A stretch of 64,000 nucleotides of DNA from the NCBI RefSeq assembly GCF_014197205.1, contig NZ_JACIFD010000005.1:1-64000 (forward strand), given 5' to 3'. A program made the position numbers and the translations under genes. Source of the stretch: Canibacter oris. Lineage in GTDB: Bacteria > Actinomycetota > Actinomycetes > Actinomycetales > Microbacteriaceae. Of this stretch, positions 8,442 through 17,257 are shown piece after piece (the stretch's first letter is position 1; every line of letters begins with the position of its first letter). A model generated the notes under the pieces. The model saw nothing but the letters and a program-made list of their open reading frames with translations, had not been told where the DNA came from and did no database searches.

Positions 8442-9512
8442 TTATACCTCCGGCAGCTGGGTCAGCGCAGCAGCAATCGCGGCCGGTGACACTTCGCAAG
8501 CTCGCGCCAACGCCGCCGCTGCAAGGAAGTTCGCAACATCCTGTGGCGTTGCAAGATTGCGGCTGGCTAGTTCTGACAAAGTGGCAAGCTCTAAAGCGCT
8601 GTTGCGGCGTTCCGCATGGTAACCACGATCCGCCAACACATCTTCAACAAGACCAAGACCCGCGAGCGGCGGCGTGTCCAGCCCGAAACTAACGGCGCGG
8701 CAGCCCTCCGCGACATCCGCAGCCGCCAGCAGCTTTTCGGTTGCGAGGCTATGTCTGTTGTAAATACAGGCGAGCTTGGTGTTGGTGTAGACGTTGCCGT
8801 ATGGCTCCAGCTCAGTGGCCGGCGCAGCACTCGTAACGCCCGTGCTGTCCTCGGCGCCTGCAGCGTCCCCAGCACCGGCGGCAGCGTCCACGCTGAGCAG
8901 AGCGCTAGCAACCGGGTGAATACCATCCAGCAGTCGCAAATCCGCACCGCTGAGCCCCACCACAAAGAATTCAAACCGGGCTGGATCACGCACCGCATCG
9001 AGCACCGGCGGGGCGCTCAACCCAACCGGCGCCACCCGCCGCCCGGCCGCCAGCAGCATCCGTGCGGTAAGCTCTACGGTTGCAGCCACATCCTGCTGCC
9101 CGCTGACGCAAATCCACTGCGCCGCCACACCAAATTTGTCGCCCACATGCCATGCCAGCTCAATGTCGCTCCACACCGGCACTTGGGAGTTCTGCGCTGC
9201 CCGCAGCACCTCTGTCGCGCCGGGTTGCTCACTATCTGCAACCACAACCAGCTGCGGCGCGAAGGCGGCAAGCTGCGGCGCGATTTCCGTGATTTGCAGT
9301 TGTTTAAAGGTGGCGCCGATAACAGCCAGCAGCCGCTCTCGCTCTCCGCCGGGTTCCGGCGCCAAAACCAGCACCTCGGCGCCGAGCTCAGCGAGGGTAT
9401 CAGCAGCAGCGAAGCCCCGCTCGGAGACCCCGAAAACCGCAACTTTCACGCCGCTCCAGGCAGCGTTCCAGCTGGCTAGAGTGGCGGTCGTCGCAGAGTT
9501 ACGGATGCGCAT
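8442..9512 (-). CDS. MurD-like pseudoenzyme: lacks P-loop and C-terminal ligase domain
   Basis: The position between mraY and ftsW belongs to murD (UDP-MurNAc-L-Ala--D-Glu ligase, normally about 450-490 residues). This frame has 356. The N-terminal fold is recognisable ([22 protein letters not shown], residues 24-45, written here only as a family match) and so is the start of the central domain. However, the P-loop GTNGKTTT is replaced by SGQQDVAAT (137-145), followed by the expected VELTARML. The motif usually read ELSSFQLE is GLSGADLR (186-193), and the DHLDxH segment is a Gly/Ala-rich filler (208-225). The protein ends at LTQLPEV, where the family enters the D-Glu-binding domain. The frame overlaps mraY by 14 bases and ends 3 bases before ftsW, so there is no room for the missing part. 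Non-catalytic by inference. Confidence 0.85.
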   Translation of the reverse strand: MRIRNSATTATLASWNAAWSGVKVAVFGVSERGFAAADTLAELGAEVLVLAPEPGGERERLLAVIGATFKQLQITEIAPQLAAFAPQLVVVADSEQPGATEVLRAAQNSQVPVWSDIELAWHVGDKFGVAAQWICVSGQQDVAATVELTARMLLAAGRRVAPVGLSAPPVLDAVRDPARFEFFVVGLSGADLRLLDGIHPVASALLSVDAAAGAGDAAGAEDSTGVTSAAPATELEPYGNVYTNTKLACIYNRHSLATEKLLAAADVAEGCRAVSFGLDTPPLAGLGLVEDVLADRGYHAERRNSALELATLSELASRNLATPQDVANFLAAAALARACEVSPAAIAAALTQLPEV

Positions 9513-10593
9513 TTGTCAGCACCCACTCCGCGTAAAACAGCGCGATTCCGATAATCACAAGCGCGCCTGACACAATCCAGAACCGCACTACAACGGTGAT
9601 TTCTTGCCAGCCTTTGAGCTCGAAATGGTGGTGAATCGGGCTCATCAGGAAGATTCGCCGCCCCTTTGTCACCTTAAAGTAGACGCGCTGCAGAATCACT
9701 GAGCCAGCCTCGATCAGGAACAGTCCGCCGATGAAAATTAGCAGCAACTCAGTGCGGGTCAGGATTGCGAAGGCAGCAACCGCACCGCCGATGCCCATCG
9801 ACCCGGTGTCACCCATGTAGAGCAGCGCCGGCGAGGTGTTCCACCACAAAAAACCGATTAGCGAACCAGCGAAGGCCGCAGCCACAACCGCGAGGTCGAG
9901 TGGATCACGCGCCACATAGCATGCCGCACCGCTGCTCGGATCAAGACAATTCTGGCTGAACTGCCAGAAAGAAATAACGCAGTAAGCCAGGAACACTAGA
10001 ATCGATGCGCCGCCGGCGAGCCCGTCGAGCCCGTCAGTGAGGTTCACCGCGTTTGAAGTGGCGGTGGTAATGAGGATAATCCAGGCGAGGAAAAGGATGG
10101 TGCCGGCCACAACGCCGAGCCGCAAAAAGTCAATATTGGTGTCGCGGAATAGCGAAATTGCGGTTGATGCCGGAGTGATGCCGTGCTCATTTGCAAAGTT
10201 AATGGCGAGCAGCCCGAAGCCGACGGCGACGGCCACCTGCCCCGCGATTTTTGCCCAACCACCGAGCCCCAGGGACTGTTGTTTCCGGGTTTTTAGAAAA
10301 TCATCGATGAAGCCGACAAGGCCGCAGCCCAGCGACAGCAAAAATACCAGCATCGCTGATGCGGTGATGCTGCCGCCGGTGAAAAGTTTTGCGCCGAAGT
10401 AGGCGACGACGGTGGCAAGCAGGAAAACCAGCCCGCCCATGGTTGGGGTGCCGCGCTTGGCGTAGTGGGTTTTAGGACCGTCTTCGCGAATAAACTGCCC
10501 CCACTCCAGGCGCACAAAGCCGCGCACAAAAAGCGGTGTGAGAAACAGCGAAAAAGCAAGCGCAATAATGCCCGCTACTACAACCTCGATCAT
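9499..10593 (-). CDS. mraY: Phospho-MurNAc-pentapeptide translocase MraY
   Basis: MraY moves phospho-MurNAc-pentapeptide onto undecaprenyl phosphate to give lipid I. The 364-residue polytopic protein has the conserved [17 protein letters not shown] (about 93-109), [15 protein letters not shown] with the catalytic Asp residues (about 185-199), [11 protein letters not shown] (about 255-265) and the [11 protein letters not shown] histidine motif near the C-terminus. About ten membrane segments. The start overlaps the murF stop by ATGA. All catalytic residues are present, so lipid I formation is expected. Confidence 0.98.
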   Translation of the reverse strand: MIEVVVAGIIALAFSLFLTPLFVRGFVRLEWGQFIREDGPKTHYAKRGTPTMGGLVFLLATVVAYFGAKLFTGGSITASAMLVFLLSLGCGLVGFIDDFLKTRKQQSLGLGGWAKIAGQVAVAVGFGLLAINFANEHGITPASTAISLFRDTNIDFLRLGVVAGTILFLAWIILITTATSNAVNLTDGLDGLAGGASILVFLAYCVISFWQFSQNCLDPSSGAACYVARDPLDLAVVAAAFAGSLIGFLWWNTSPALLYMGDTGSMGIGGAVAAFAILTRTELLLIFIGGLFLIEAGSVILQRVYFKVTKGRRIFLMSPIHHHFELKGWQEITVVVRFWIVSGALVIIGIALFYAEWVLTNAHP

Positions 10594-11993
10594 GCCAGTG
10601 CCTCCGCTAATTTATCTCCCAAGAACCGCAGCCCCGCAGCGTTAGATGACTTCACCAAAACTGTATCGTGTGGCTGCAGTTCCGCGGTCAGGTATTCCAA
10701 CGCCTGTTCTGCGGTTTCGCAGTAGTGCGCTTCGGAGTCATCCCAGGCACCCTCGTTGACGGCGGTAATGTACATGCGGCGCACATTTTCACCAACAACC
10801 ACGAGTTTGCCAAGACGCAGCCGCACCGCTTGCAACCCTACCCGGTCGTGCGCCGGTCCGGCGTGCTCCCCGAGTTCGCTCATCTCACCGAGCACGGCGA
10901 TGCTGCGGCCACGCGGATCCGCCACCTGCGCCAGCGTTTTCAAAGCCGCGTCCATAGAATCAGGGTTCGCATTGTAAGCGTCATTAATAAGTGTGATGCC
11001 GTCGCGTAGGTGATGCACTTCCATGCGCCATTTCGCGGGGCGAGTAACCTGTTCCAGCACCTCTTTAATGCTTTCCAGACTCAGCCCCAAATCACTCGCG
11101 ACCGCCGCTGCGGCGAGCGCGTTGTTAATGTGGTGTTCGCCCAACACGTTAAACCGCACCGCGATTTTCTGCTCATCAATAACCATGTCGAAGCTGCTCC
11201 CGGTGGCGTCAGTCACCACGTTTTCAGCACGCACCTGGGGGCCGTTAAAGAACCGCACCCGCGCGGCGGTCTGCTCTGCCATAGCAGCAACCCGCGAATC
11301 TGCCGCGTTCAGCACCGCGGTTGCGGTCGCTGGCAGCCCGGTAACCATTTCCGCTTTGGTTTTTGCTGTCACTTCAAGACTGCCAAAACCGCCGGCGTGC
11401 GCCATTCCGACCATAAGCACAACGCCGTAATCCGGTGGCGCGAGCCGCGTCAGCTGGGCAATCTCACCAGGTCCTGAAGCACCCATTTCAGCTACCAAAT
11501 ACTCGGTGTCAGCCGTCACTCGCAGCATGGTCAGCGGCCCGCCGACCTCATTATTAAAGGATTTTTCGTTTGCCACCGTAGATCCCAGCCGCTGCAGCAT
11601 CGCAGCTAACAGGTTCTTAGTGCTGGTTTTGCCGTTAGATCCGGTGACACCCACAATGCGCAGTTTGCCCCGCGCTTTCACGGTGGCAATCACGTATGCG
11701 GCAAGCGCGGCAAGCGCGGCGGTGGTGTCTGCGACGATAATGTGTGGCGCAGCAGCGCCGGTGTGCCGCTCGGCGATGATGAGGGCGGCTCCACGCTCAG
11801 CAGCTGCGGCTGCATACAGGTGCCCGTCGGTCTCTTCGCCGCGCCGCGCAAAGAAAATCTGTCCCGGCTGAATCTCACGCGAGTCAGTTTGCCCATTACC
11901 TGAAATCACGGTTGCGGGAGTCGCCGTGGTATCTTGCAGCTCCAGCTTACCCGCGACCGCTGTCGCAATCTCCGCCAGTGTTAAAGCAATCAT
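10590..11993 (-). CDS. murF: UDP-MurNAc-tripeptide--D-Ala-D-Ala ligase MurF
   Basis: MurF adds D-Ala-D-Ala to UDP-MurNAc-tripeptide. I use the ATG at 11993 ([10 protein letters not shown]), which overlaps the stop of the MurE-like gene by ATGA and gives 467 residues; the frame is open further upstream but that part lies inside the preceding gene. The protein has an intact P-loop [12 protein letters not shown] (about 112-123), [12 protein letters not shown], the [11 protein letters not shown] motif of the C-terminal domain and [16 protein letters not shown]. These intact motifs show that its neighbours' loss is not general decay of the locus. It needs a tripeptide substrate, so D-Glu and a diamino acid must be added somewhere in the cell. 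Confidence 0.96.
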   Translation of the reverse strand: MIALTLAEIATAVAGKLELQDTTATPATVISGNGQTDSREIQPGQIFFARRGEETDGHLYAAAAAERGAALIIAERHTGAAAPHIIVADTTAALAALAAYVIATVKARGKLRIVGVTGSNGKTSTKNLLAAMLQRLGSTVANEKSFNNEVGGPLTMLRVTADTEYLVAEMGASGPGEIAQLTRLAPPDYGVVLMVGMAHAGGFGSLEVTAKTKAEMVTGLPATATAVLNAADSRVAAMAEQTAARVRFFNGPQVRAENVVTDATGSSFDMVIDEQKIAVRFNVLGEHHINNALAAAAVASDLGLSLESIKEVLEQVTRPAKWRMEVHHLRDGITLINDAYNANPDSMDAALKTLAQVADPRGRSIAVLGEMSELGEHAGPAHDRVGLQAVRLRLGKLVVVGENVRRMYITAVNEGAWDDSEAHYCETAEQALEYLTAELQPHDTVLVKSSNAAGLRFLGDKLAEALA

Positions 11994-13057
11994 TTTTCTC
12001 CCGCCAAAATCTTCGCAGCAGGCTCGGCCAGGCACCCGCTTACCAATACGGTGGTTGCTGGATCGGCCTGCGCAGCCACCATCTGCAACGCGGCGGTAAG
12101 GTCACTGATCTCAGCCAGCCGAGCTTTGCCGTTAGCCTGCGCAATGCCCTGCAGCAATGCGCTCTGCTGTTGTATTGTACCGCTGTTTGGCGTTGCCTGT
12201 GACGCGGCGGGGTCTACCACAATAACTCGCCCGCAGCTGTGCCCGTAGTATGCGCCGCGCAAAAGTTCGTTACGTATTGCGGCGGCGTCTTGCTGCTGAG
12301 CCGTGGCGCTCCCGCTACCTGCTGACGCCTGTGCGACTACCGACGTCTGCACGGCTGCTGGAGCTACAATCGCCCACACCGCTTCCGGCGCCGCTTCGGC
12401 GAGTTCTCCGAGCACCGCGTCAGTCGCTGCCGCGCTGCTACCGCTGTCAAGGAACCAGTGCAGCTGCTGTCCCTGATACTGTTCGCACACGCTCGGCTGC
12501 GCCACCTGATAACTGGTTTCCAAAATCACCCCGGCCCGCGGCAGCTGCTGTTGTAAGTGCGCCGCTGGCACCCCCGCGCGCAGCAGCATCACCAACGCCA
12601 AAGCCAGGTTTTGGGCGTGAAATTTTGCGGCGCTGAGCACCGCGCCACGGAAATAAGCGTCCTCCGGCCCTTGCAACACGAAACCCACCCGTTGCAGCGT
12701 CGCAGTGGTAATCGCCAAATGCCAGTCAGCACTTACCCCGTAGGTTGTGGCGAGTTTTGTGACGCCCGCCTGCACCTGCTGCAGCGCCGCAACCGCCTCC
12801 ACGCTGTCGCACACTGCCACGATTTCGGTCGTAACATTCTGCAGCTGCGCTGCGGCGTGCGCAATCCGCTCCTTAACCTCAGCTTTTGGCTCCAAAGGCT
12901 GCGCCGGAAACATGTTAAACCCGATGACTTCAGCGGCGGCGGGAGCCACAAACTCAACCGCGGGGTACAGCTGCTGCAGCGCGGCTTGTGTGCCGCTAAT
13001 TCCCTTATCTCCCACGACTGCCAGGTGCACCGGCCGGTACGCGTGCTGTTCTGTCAT
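11990..13057 (-). CDS. MurE-like pseudoenzyme: lacks UDP domain and ATP-binding motifs
   Basis: The position between ftsI and murF belongs to murE (about 490-530 residues). This frame has 355. It lacks the roughly 100-residue N-terminal UDP-binding domain and starts where the central domain normally begins. The P-loop GTSGKTTT appears as GDKGISGTQ (about 16-24). The segment usually PGRFNVxNALAA is recognisable as LSAAKFHAQNLALAL (141-155). In the C-terminal part the usual DYAHxP is DSGSSA (204-209), the diaminopimelate-binding DNPR is probably VDPAAS (281-286), and the closing GKGHE is GCLAE (341-345). The start is 1 base after the ftsI stop and the stop overlaps murF by ATGA, so translation looks coupled and maintained. 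An ATG 27 bases further upstream (13084) lies inside ftsI. Recognition rests on position and weak motif correspondence. Confidence 0.8.
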   Translation of the reverse strand: MTEQHAYRPVHLAVVGDKGISGTQAALQQLYPAVEFVAPAAAEVIGFNMFPAQPLEPKAEVKERIAHAAAQLQNVTTEIVAVCDSVEAVAALQQVQAGVTKLATTYGVSADWHLAITTATLQRVGFVLQGPEDAYFRGAVLSAAKFHAQNLALALVMLLRAGVPAAHLQQQLPRAGVILETSYQVAQPSVCEQYQGQQLHWFLDSGSSAAATDAVLGELAEAAPEAVWAIVAPAAVQTSVVAQASAGSGSATAQQQDAAAIRNELLRGAYYGHSCGRVIVVDPAASQATPNSGTIQQQSALLQGIAQANGKARLAEISDLTAALQMVAAQADPATTVLVSGCLAEPAAKILAGEK

Positions 13058-13058
13058 C

Positions 13059-14849
13059 CTAGTATTCCTCCGGATACGGCTCAAACGGGGTATTTGACGG
13101 GGTCACCCGATAATCTTTGATAACGCTTGACGCCAGCTCTCCCCAGGTGCCGAGCAACCGTTTATAGGTGCCGTCACGCTGCGGGAAAGCGATGGAGGTG
13201 ACAACCACGTACTGCGGGTTTTCCGCGGGGAAGAATCCGGCGAAGCTATTGACGTAGTCACTGCGATACCCGCCGTGCCCGTCGCTCTGCTCCGCAGTGC
13301 CGGTTTTACCCGCCACCCGGTACCCTGGCAGCTCCAGGAAGCCGCGGTTTTCCAGATTAACCGCAACGTTTTCCAGCATGCGGTGTAGCTCTTTCGCGGT
13401 TTTTTCCGAGATTACGGTCACTCTTTCGCCGTGCGCGGGAACCTCTTCGGTGCCGTCCGGGCGCACGCATTTCTTCACCAGCGTTGGCGGGATCCGCACC
13501 CCATTATTCGCAATCGCCTGATAGGCTCCGGCGGTTTGCACAATCGTTGCGGAGAGCCCCTGCCCGAAGGTGCTGTTGTAGACCGTCTGGCGATCCCAGT
13601 CTCCCGGCGGCGCCACCAAACCGCTGTCTTCCACGGCAAGCCCCGCCTGAGTGCTCACCCCGAAACCGAATTTCTGCATATACTCATAGCGTTTTTCCGG
13701 GCTCACCTGGGTGCCCAGCATCGCGGTGCCAACGTTAGAAGATGCAACCAAAATCCCGGTCAGCGTCCACTGCATTTCACCGTGGGTGGTGGCGTCACCG
13801 AAGCTCACATTCGGCTCCGGATTCCATCGTGCCGGGGTGAGATTCTGGGTCAGCGGGGTTGCAACTCCCTCTTCGAGCAGGGTCGCTACCGTAATTGTTT
13901 TGAAGGTGGATCCGGGCTCATACGGCGCCAAAAACGCCCGGGAATCCCGTCTCTCAGGTGGGGTACCCGCCACATGATTCGGATCCACCGACCCGTCTTC
14001 AGCTACCGCCAACAGCTCACCGGTTTTGACGTCCATAATAACCGCCATCACCCATTCAGCGCCGGTTTCAGACGCGGTACGGTTCACGATTTGCTGCGAC
14101 TGCCACTGCAGGTCCCGATCGATGGTGAGGTGTACGGTGCCGCCATTCACCGCTTTTTCGGTGACCACGGTGCTACCCGGCAGCCGCACCCCATCTTCTG
14201 AGCGCTCATAGCTCTCCGAACCATCCACGCCGACCAGACAAGCATCCTGGGCGAGCTCAATGCCAGCCTGCGGCTCATTCTCGCTGCCCACGAACCCGAT
14301 AAGGTTACCGCCCACTGCGCCGTTCGGGTAGGTGCGGTTAAAGACCGAGGAGAAAGTCAGCCACGGAATATCGAGCTCTTTGAGCTTGTTCAGGGTGGTG
14401 AGATCCACCGAGCGTTTCACGTATGCGAAATCTGATTCGGGGTTTTCTGCCAAGGCGTCGTCAATGATTTTTTTAATCTCGCTCGGCTGTTGCCCGGTAG
14501 CGGCGCCGATCTCAGCCAACACCTGCTCAAAGGGAACCGTTTCAGTCTCTTCGGTTTGGCTGTTAAACCGCTGCACCGCCCCGTTTTTAATACGGGTGTT
14601 TTTGGGTGACATTTGCACGTCGTAGCGCTCGTCAGTGGTCGCCAAAATCTGCCCTTTGCGGTCTACGATGTCGCCGCGCAGCGCAGGAACGGTGATATCA
14701 ACTGCGCGTTTGCCCTTGGCCGCCTCAACGTATTGCGCCGCATTGATAACCTGCAGGTCAACCAGGCGGAATCCAAAAATACCACCGAGCAGCAGCACCC
14801 CGCCAAGGGCAAACATCCGCTGCCGCGCCGCCGCTTTTCTTGATCGCAT
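13059..14849 (-). CDS. ftsI: Septal transpeptidase FtsI/PBP3 (class B PBP)
   Basis: FtsI cross-links septal peptidoglycan. The 596-residue protein has a short cytoplasmic N-terminus, one membrane anchor (about residues 13-30), the class B pedestal with LRGDIVDRKGQILA (57-70), and the transpeptidase motifs STFK (314-317, nucleophile Ser314), SSN (370-372) and KTG (515-517). No PASTA domains, as in corynebacterial and mycobacterial FtsI. It follows ftsL by 18 bases. It looks fully active. Confidence 0.97.
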   Translation of the reverse strand: MRSRKAAARQRMFALGGVLLLGGIFGFRLVDLQVINAAQYVEAAKGKRAVDITVPALRGDIVDRKGQILATTDERYDVQMSPKNTRIKNGAVQRFNSQTEETETVPFEQVLAEIGAATGQQPSEIKKIIDDALAENPESDFAYVKRSVDLTTLNKLKELDIPWLTFSSVFNRTYPNGAVGGNLIGFVGSENEPQAGIELAQDACLVGVDGSESYERSEDGVRLPGSTVVTEKAVNGGTVHLTIDRDLQWQSQQIVNRTASETGAEWVMAVIMDVKTGELLAVAEDGSVDPNHVAGTPPERRDSRAFLAPYEPGSTFKTITVATLLEEGVATPLTQNLTPARWNPEPNVSFGDATTHGEMQWTLTGILVASSNVGTAMLGTQVSPEKRYEYMQKFGFGVSTQAGLAVEDSGLVAPPGDWDRQTVYNSTFGQGLSATIVQTAGAYQAIANNGVRIPPTLVKKCVRPDGTEEVPAHGERVTVISEKTAKELHRMLENVAVNLENRGFLELPGYRVAGKTGTAEQSDGHGGYRSDYVNSFAGFFPAENPQYVVVTSIAFPQRDGTYKRLLGTWGELASSVIKDYRVTPSNTPFEPYPEEY

Positions 14850-14867
14850 CTGTCTGTGCTGCCTCTG

Positions 14868-15488
14868 CTATCGAGTTTGCGGAGCCGGCAGTTCGCCTTC
14901 CCACACCACGGCGACTCCGGCAGCTGCGGTGGCCGCGGTGGCCGCTGCTGCCGCTGAGTCACGGGCCACAACCTCGCCAACCTCGTTAATTACCGGCTGC
15001 TGTTGCAGCGTTGCGTTTGGCACCAGGTTGGCTACTGGTCGCGGTGCCACCTCAGTGCTTGGCGCGCCCAGAATCACTCCGTCGCTGAGCCGCAGATATG
15101 ACGGCGCGATATTCTCCACCATCCCGAGGCTGCGCGCGTTATCGGCGAGGTTCTGCGGCGAAGTCAGCGCCAGCGCGTTCTGCGCCAGCACTCGCTCCAC
15201 TCGCAGCGTGTCGCGCTCCTGTTTTTTCAGCGCGTCAAGCTCATACGCACCCTTCGAGGTGAGGTTACTGATAACCATCTGCGCCCCGATGAAACAGACC
15301 GCCAGAGCGCCCACTAGATACGGCATCACGGTGTGCTTGCGGCGCGGCGCGGTGACCGGCTGCAGCTGCCGCGTCGGGTTACTGGCAGGCGCAGAGATGG
15401 GTGCGGGTGCAGCGGTCTTAGCGGGCACAGCTATGCCCCGCTTCGCCGGAAGCGCAAAGTTATCTGGTTTCCTAACTGTGCTGCTCAT
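14868..15488 (-). CDS. ftsL: FtsL-like septum formation protein
   Basis: A 206-residue bitopic protein at the ftsL position between rsmH and ftsI. It has a Pro/Ala-rich cytoplasmic region (residues 1-50), one membrane segment (PYLVGALAVCFIGAQMVI, about 56-73), a short coiled coil (YELDALKKQERDTLRVERVL, about 82-101), and an Ala-rich tail. FtsL forms a complex with FtsB and FtsQ that controls FtsWI. Sequence conservation in this family is low, so position, topology and the NARSLGMV segment carry the call. The start overlaps the rsmH stop by ATGA. Confidence 0.85.
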   Translation of the reverse strand: MSSTVRKPDNFALPAKRGIAVPAKTAAPAPISAPASNPTRQLQPVTAPRRKHTVMPYLVGALAVCFIGAQMVISNLTSKGAYELDALKKQERDTLRVERVLAQNALALTSPQNLADNARSLGMVENIAPSYLRLSDGVILGAPSTEVAPRPVANLVPNATLQQQPVINEVGEVVARDSAAAAATAATAAAGVAVVWEGELPAPQTR

Positions 15489-16438
15489 GTCTCTCTCACC
15501 TTCTCCGCTGCGCGCAGACGCACCGGAATGGATCTCGGGTTAGTTTCTTGTTCGGCCGCGGATGCCTGTTCAGCGCCGCGTGTCAAAAGTTTAAAAGCGG
15601 GGGCGAACTCTGGCAGTTGCTGCGGTAAGCCCGCCGGGGTACGGTCACGGCTAACCTGCGCGAAAGCATTTTTCACGATTTTGTCTTCGTGCGACTGATA
15701 CGCCATGACCACGATGCGGCCGCCAACCGCGAGCGCCTGTAAAGCGTTCGGAATCGCCGCTGCCAACACTGTAAGCTCATCATTTACCGCGACTCGCAGC
15801 GCCTGAAACACCCGTTTTGCCGGGTGCCTGAGGTTTTTCATTTTCGCCGGGGTGGCCTCTTGCAACACCTCCACCAGCTCCGTGCTGCGCGTAAGCGGAG
15901 TTGTTTCCCGCGCGGCGACTATCGCTGCTGCGTAGCGCGATGCCAAGGGCTCATCACCGTAGCGCTTAAACAGCTGGGTGAGTTCCGCGGCGCTGCTGCT
16001 TGCCAATAATTCTGCGGCGGTGATGCCGGTGCTTTGATCCATCCGCATATCCAGCGGGGCGTCCTGCGCGTACGCGAATCCGCGCTCGACAAAATCAAGC
16101 TGCATCGACGACACACCGAGGTCAAACAGAATACCGCGGCACTGTTTCCCGCTCTCAGCTACATAGTTTGCGGCAACTTCAGCAACGGCATCATATGTGG
16201 CGTGGATCGGCACAAACCGGGAGCCGAATTCCGCAAGTCTCGCGCTGGCACGCTGCAAAGCCGCCGGGTCGCGGTCAATACCGAGCACGGTGACGTGCGG
16301 CAGCCGCTGCAGCAGAGCTGCGCTGTGCCCGCCGAGCCCAAGGGTGCAGTCGATTATGAAGCACTCGGATGTCGCAACTGGAGCCAGCAGTTCGACGCAG
16401 CGCTCAAGCATTACTGGAATGTGCAAAGGTGATGTCAT
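15485..16438 (-). CDS. rsmH: 16S rRNA C1402 N4-methyltransferase RsmH
   Basis: RsmH (MraW) methylates N4 of C1402 in 16S rRNA using S-adenosylmethionine. The 317-residue protein begins HIPVMLERCVELL (residues 5-17), has the SAM-binding DCTLGLGGHSAALLQ (30-44) and LGIDRDPAALQRA (53-65), LFDLGVSSMQLD (about 103-114), RGFAYAQDAPLDMRMD and the RHPAKRVFQALRVAVN motif. It sits 12 bases after mraZ. Second gene of the mra operon and presumably under MraZ control. Confidence 0.97.
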   Translation of the reverse strand: MTSPLHIPVMLERCVELLAPVATSECFIIDCTLGLGGHSAALLQRLPHVTVLGIDRDPAALQRASARLAEFGSRFVPIHATYDAVAEVAANYVAESGKQCRGILFDLGVSSMQLDFVERGFAYAQDAPLDMRMDQSTGITAAELLASSSAAELTQLFKRYGDEPLASRYAAAIVAARETTPLTRSTELVEVLQEATPAKMKNLRHPAKRVFQALRVAVNDELTVLAAAIPNALQALAVGGRIVVMAYQSHEDKIVKNAFAQVSRDRTPAGLPQQLPEFAPAFKLLTRGAEQASAAEQETNPRSIPVRLRAAEKVRET

Positions 16439-16450
16439 GATAAGTGCGGG

Positions 16451-16894
16451 CTAGAAAATGCCCGGGAACACCTCCTCTGAAATATCCGAGTAGTGCTCTT
16501 CGCTGGCTGCGAGAACTTCCTGCCATTTCTGACTGTCCCAGATTTCGACACGGTCACCCACGCCGATAACGGTGAGCTCTTTGTCGAGGCTGGCGTATTC
16601 CCTAAGCAACCCCGGAATGGTGACGCGGTGCTGTTTGTCGGGAGTTTCGTCGTGCGCCCCGGCCAGGAAAACTCGCTGGAACTCGCGCGCCTGTTTAGAG
16701 GTGAGTGGCAGGGCGCGGATCCGCTCTAACAGCGCGTCAAAGCTGGCTGCGGGGAAGACATAGAGGCAACGTTCTTGCCCTCTGGTGATGACCAGGCCGC
16801 GGCTGAAAGCTTCGCGGAGTTTTGCGGGCACGACAAGGCGACCTTTGTCATCCAGCTTCGGCGTATAGGTGCCAAAAAAATTAACTGCTGACAT
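16451..16894 (-). CDS. mraZ: Transcriptional regulator MraZ
   Basis: MraZ is an AbrB-fold, ring-forming DNA-binding protein that controls its own dcw operon. The 147-residue protein has two SpoVT/AbrB-like halves: FFGTYTPKLDDKGRLVVPAKLRE (within residues 5-28) and a second DxxxR region with DKQHRVTIPGLLREYA (about 81-96). An AGAGGAGGTGA ribosome site lies just upstream. Three GTGGA repeats with 10-base period lie 20-44 bases upstream of the start and match the known arrangement of MraZ boxes. Confidence 0.97.
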   Translation of the reverse strand: MSAVNFFGTYTPKLDDKGRLVVPAKLREAFSRGLVITRGQERCLYVFPAASFDALLERIRALPLTSKQAREFQRVFLAGAHDETPDKQHRVTIPGLLREYASLDKELTVIGVGDRVEIWDSQKWQEVLAASEEHYSDISEEVFPGIF

Positions 16895-16913
16895 AGCTCA
16901 CCTCCTCTAGCGT

Positions 16914-16938
16914 TCCACTTTACTCCACATCTATCCAC
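16914..16938 (-). promoter_or_regulatory. MraZ operator: three GTGGA repeats, 10-base period
   Basis: On the coding strand GTGGA occurs three times (16934-16938, 16924-16928, 16914-16918), each separated by exactly 5 bases. The MraZ boxes described in E. coli have the same geometry (three TGGGN with 5-base spacers). The site lies between a putative promoter and the mraZ ribosome site, so binding would repress the cluster. Confidence 0.75.
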
Positions 16939-17201
16939 AAATTCATTAAAAGTAATAGATTTTTTTACAGAATCGCTAAACTTTCCTTGATTTAAGCGGA
17001 AAATCTAGGTGGAGGAAAATTACAGATTTTCTCCTAAAATTGGTTTTTCGGGAGGGGGCGGGGTAATCCACCACCGCAGCCACGTTGCACAAAGCACTTT
17101 GCTGTACGGCGCCACCTCCCATCGCACCACCGCACCACCGCGCCGCCGCAGCCACGATCGCAACACTATAACTACGCGCAAAACCCCGCCGCAAAACAAA
17201 C
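16939..17201. other. Intergenic region before mraZ, no gene seen
   Basis: About 260 bases between the mraZ operator and the terminator of the DUF3040 gene. The side next to mraZ is AT-rich and probably holds the mra promoter. Around 17011-17036 there is an imperfect inverted repeat (GGAGGAAAAT with ATTTTCTCC). Short open frames here have no family features and unusual composition; I do not call them genes. Confidence 0.5.
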
Positions 17202-17235
17202 AAAAAAGCGGGGATCCACTCTCGTGAATCCCCGC
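17202..17235 (-). terminator. Intrinsic terminator after the DUF3040 gene
   Basis: On the minus strand a perfect 8-bp stem (GCGGGGAT with ATCCCCGC, 17208-17215 and 17228-17235) with a 12-base loop is followed by six T. It lies 22 bases after the stop of the gene at 17258-17635 and separates it from the mra operon. Confidence 0.85.
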
Positions 17236-17257
17236 CGTAACTTCCAGTGCTTGTGCG

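Noticed and set aside
8442-13057. Frameshift or sequencing error as explanation for the short MurD- and MurE-like genes
   Set aside because: Other frames in these stretches do not encode the missing P-loop or domains, both genes keep overlaps with their neighbours, and there is no spare DNA for the missing domains.
16976-17203. 75-codon minus-strand frame before mraZ
   Set aside because: It starts next to the terminator of the DUF3040 gene, has no ribosome site and unusual composition (poly-Ala/Gly); more likely promoter DNA.
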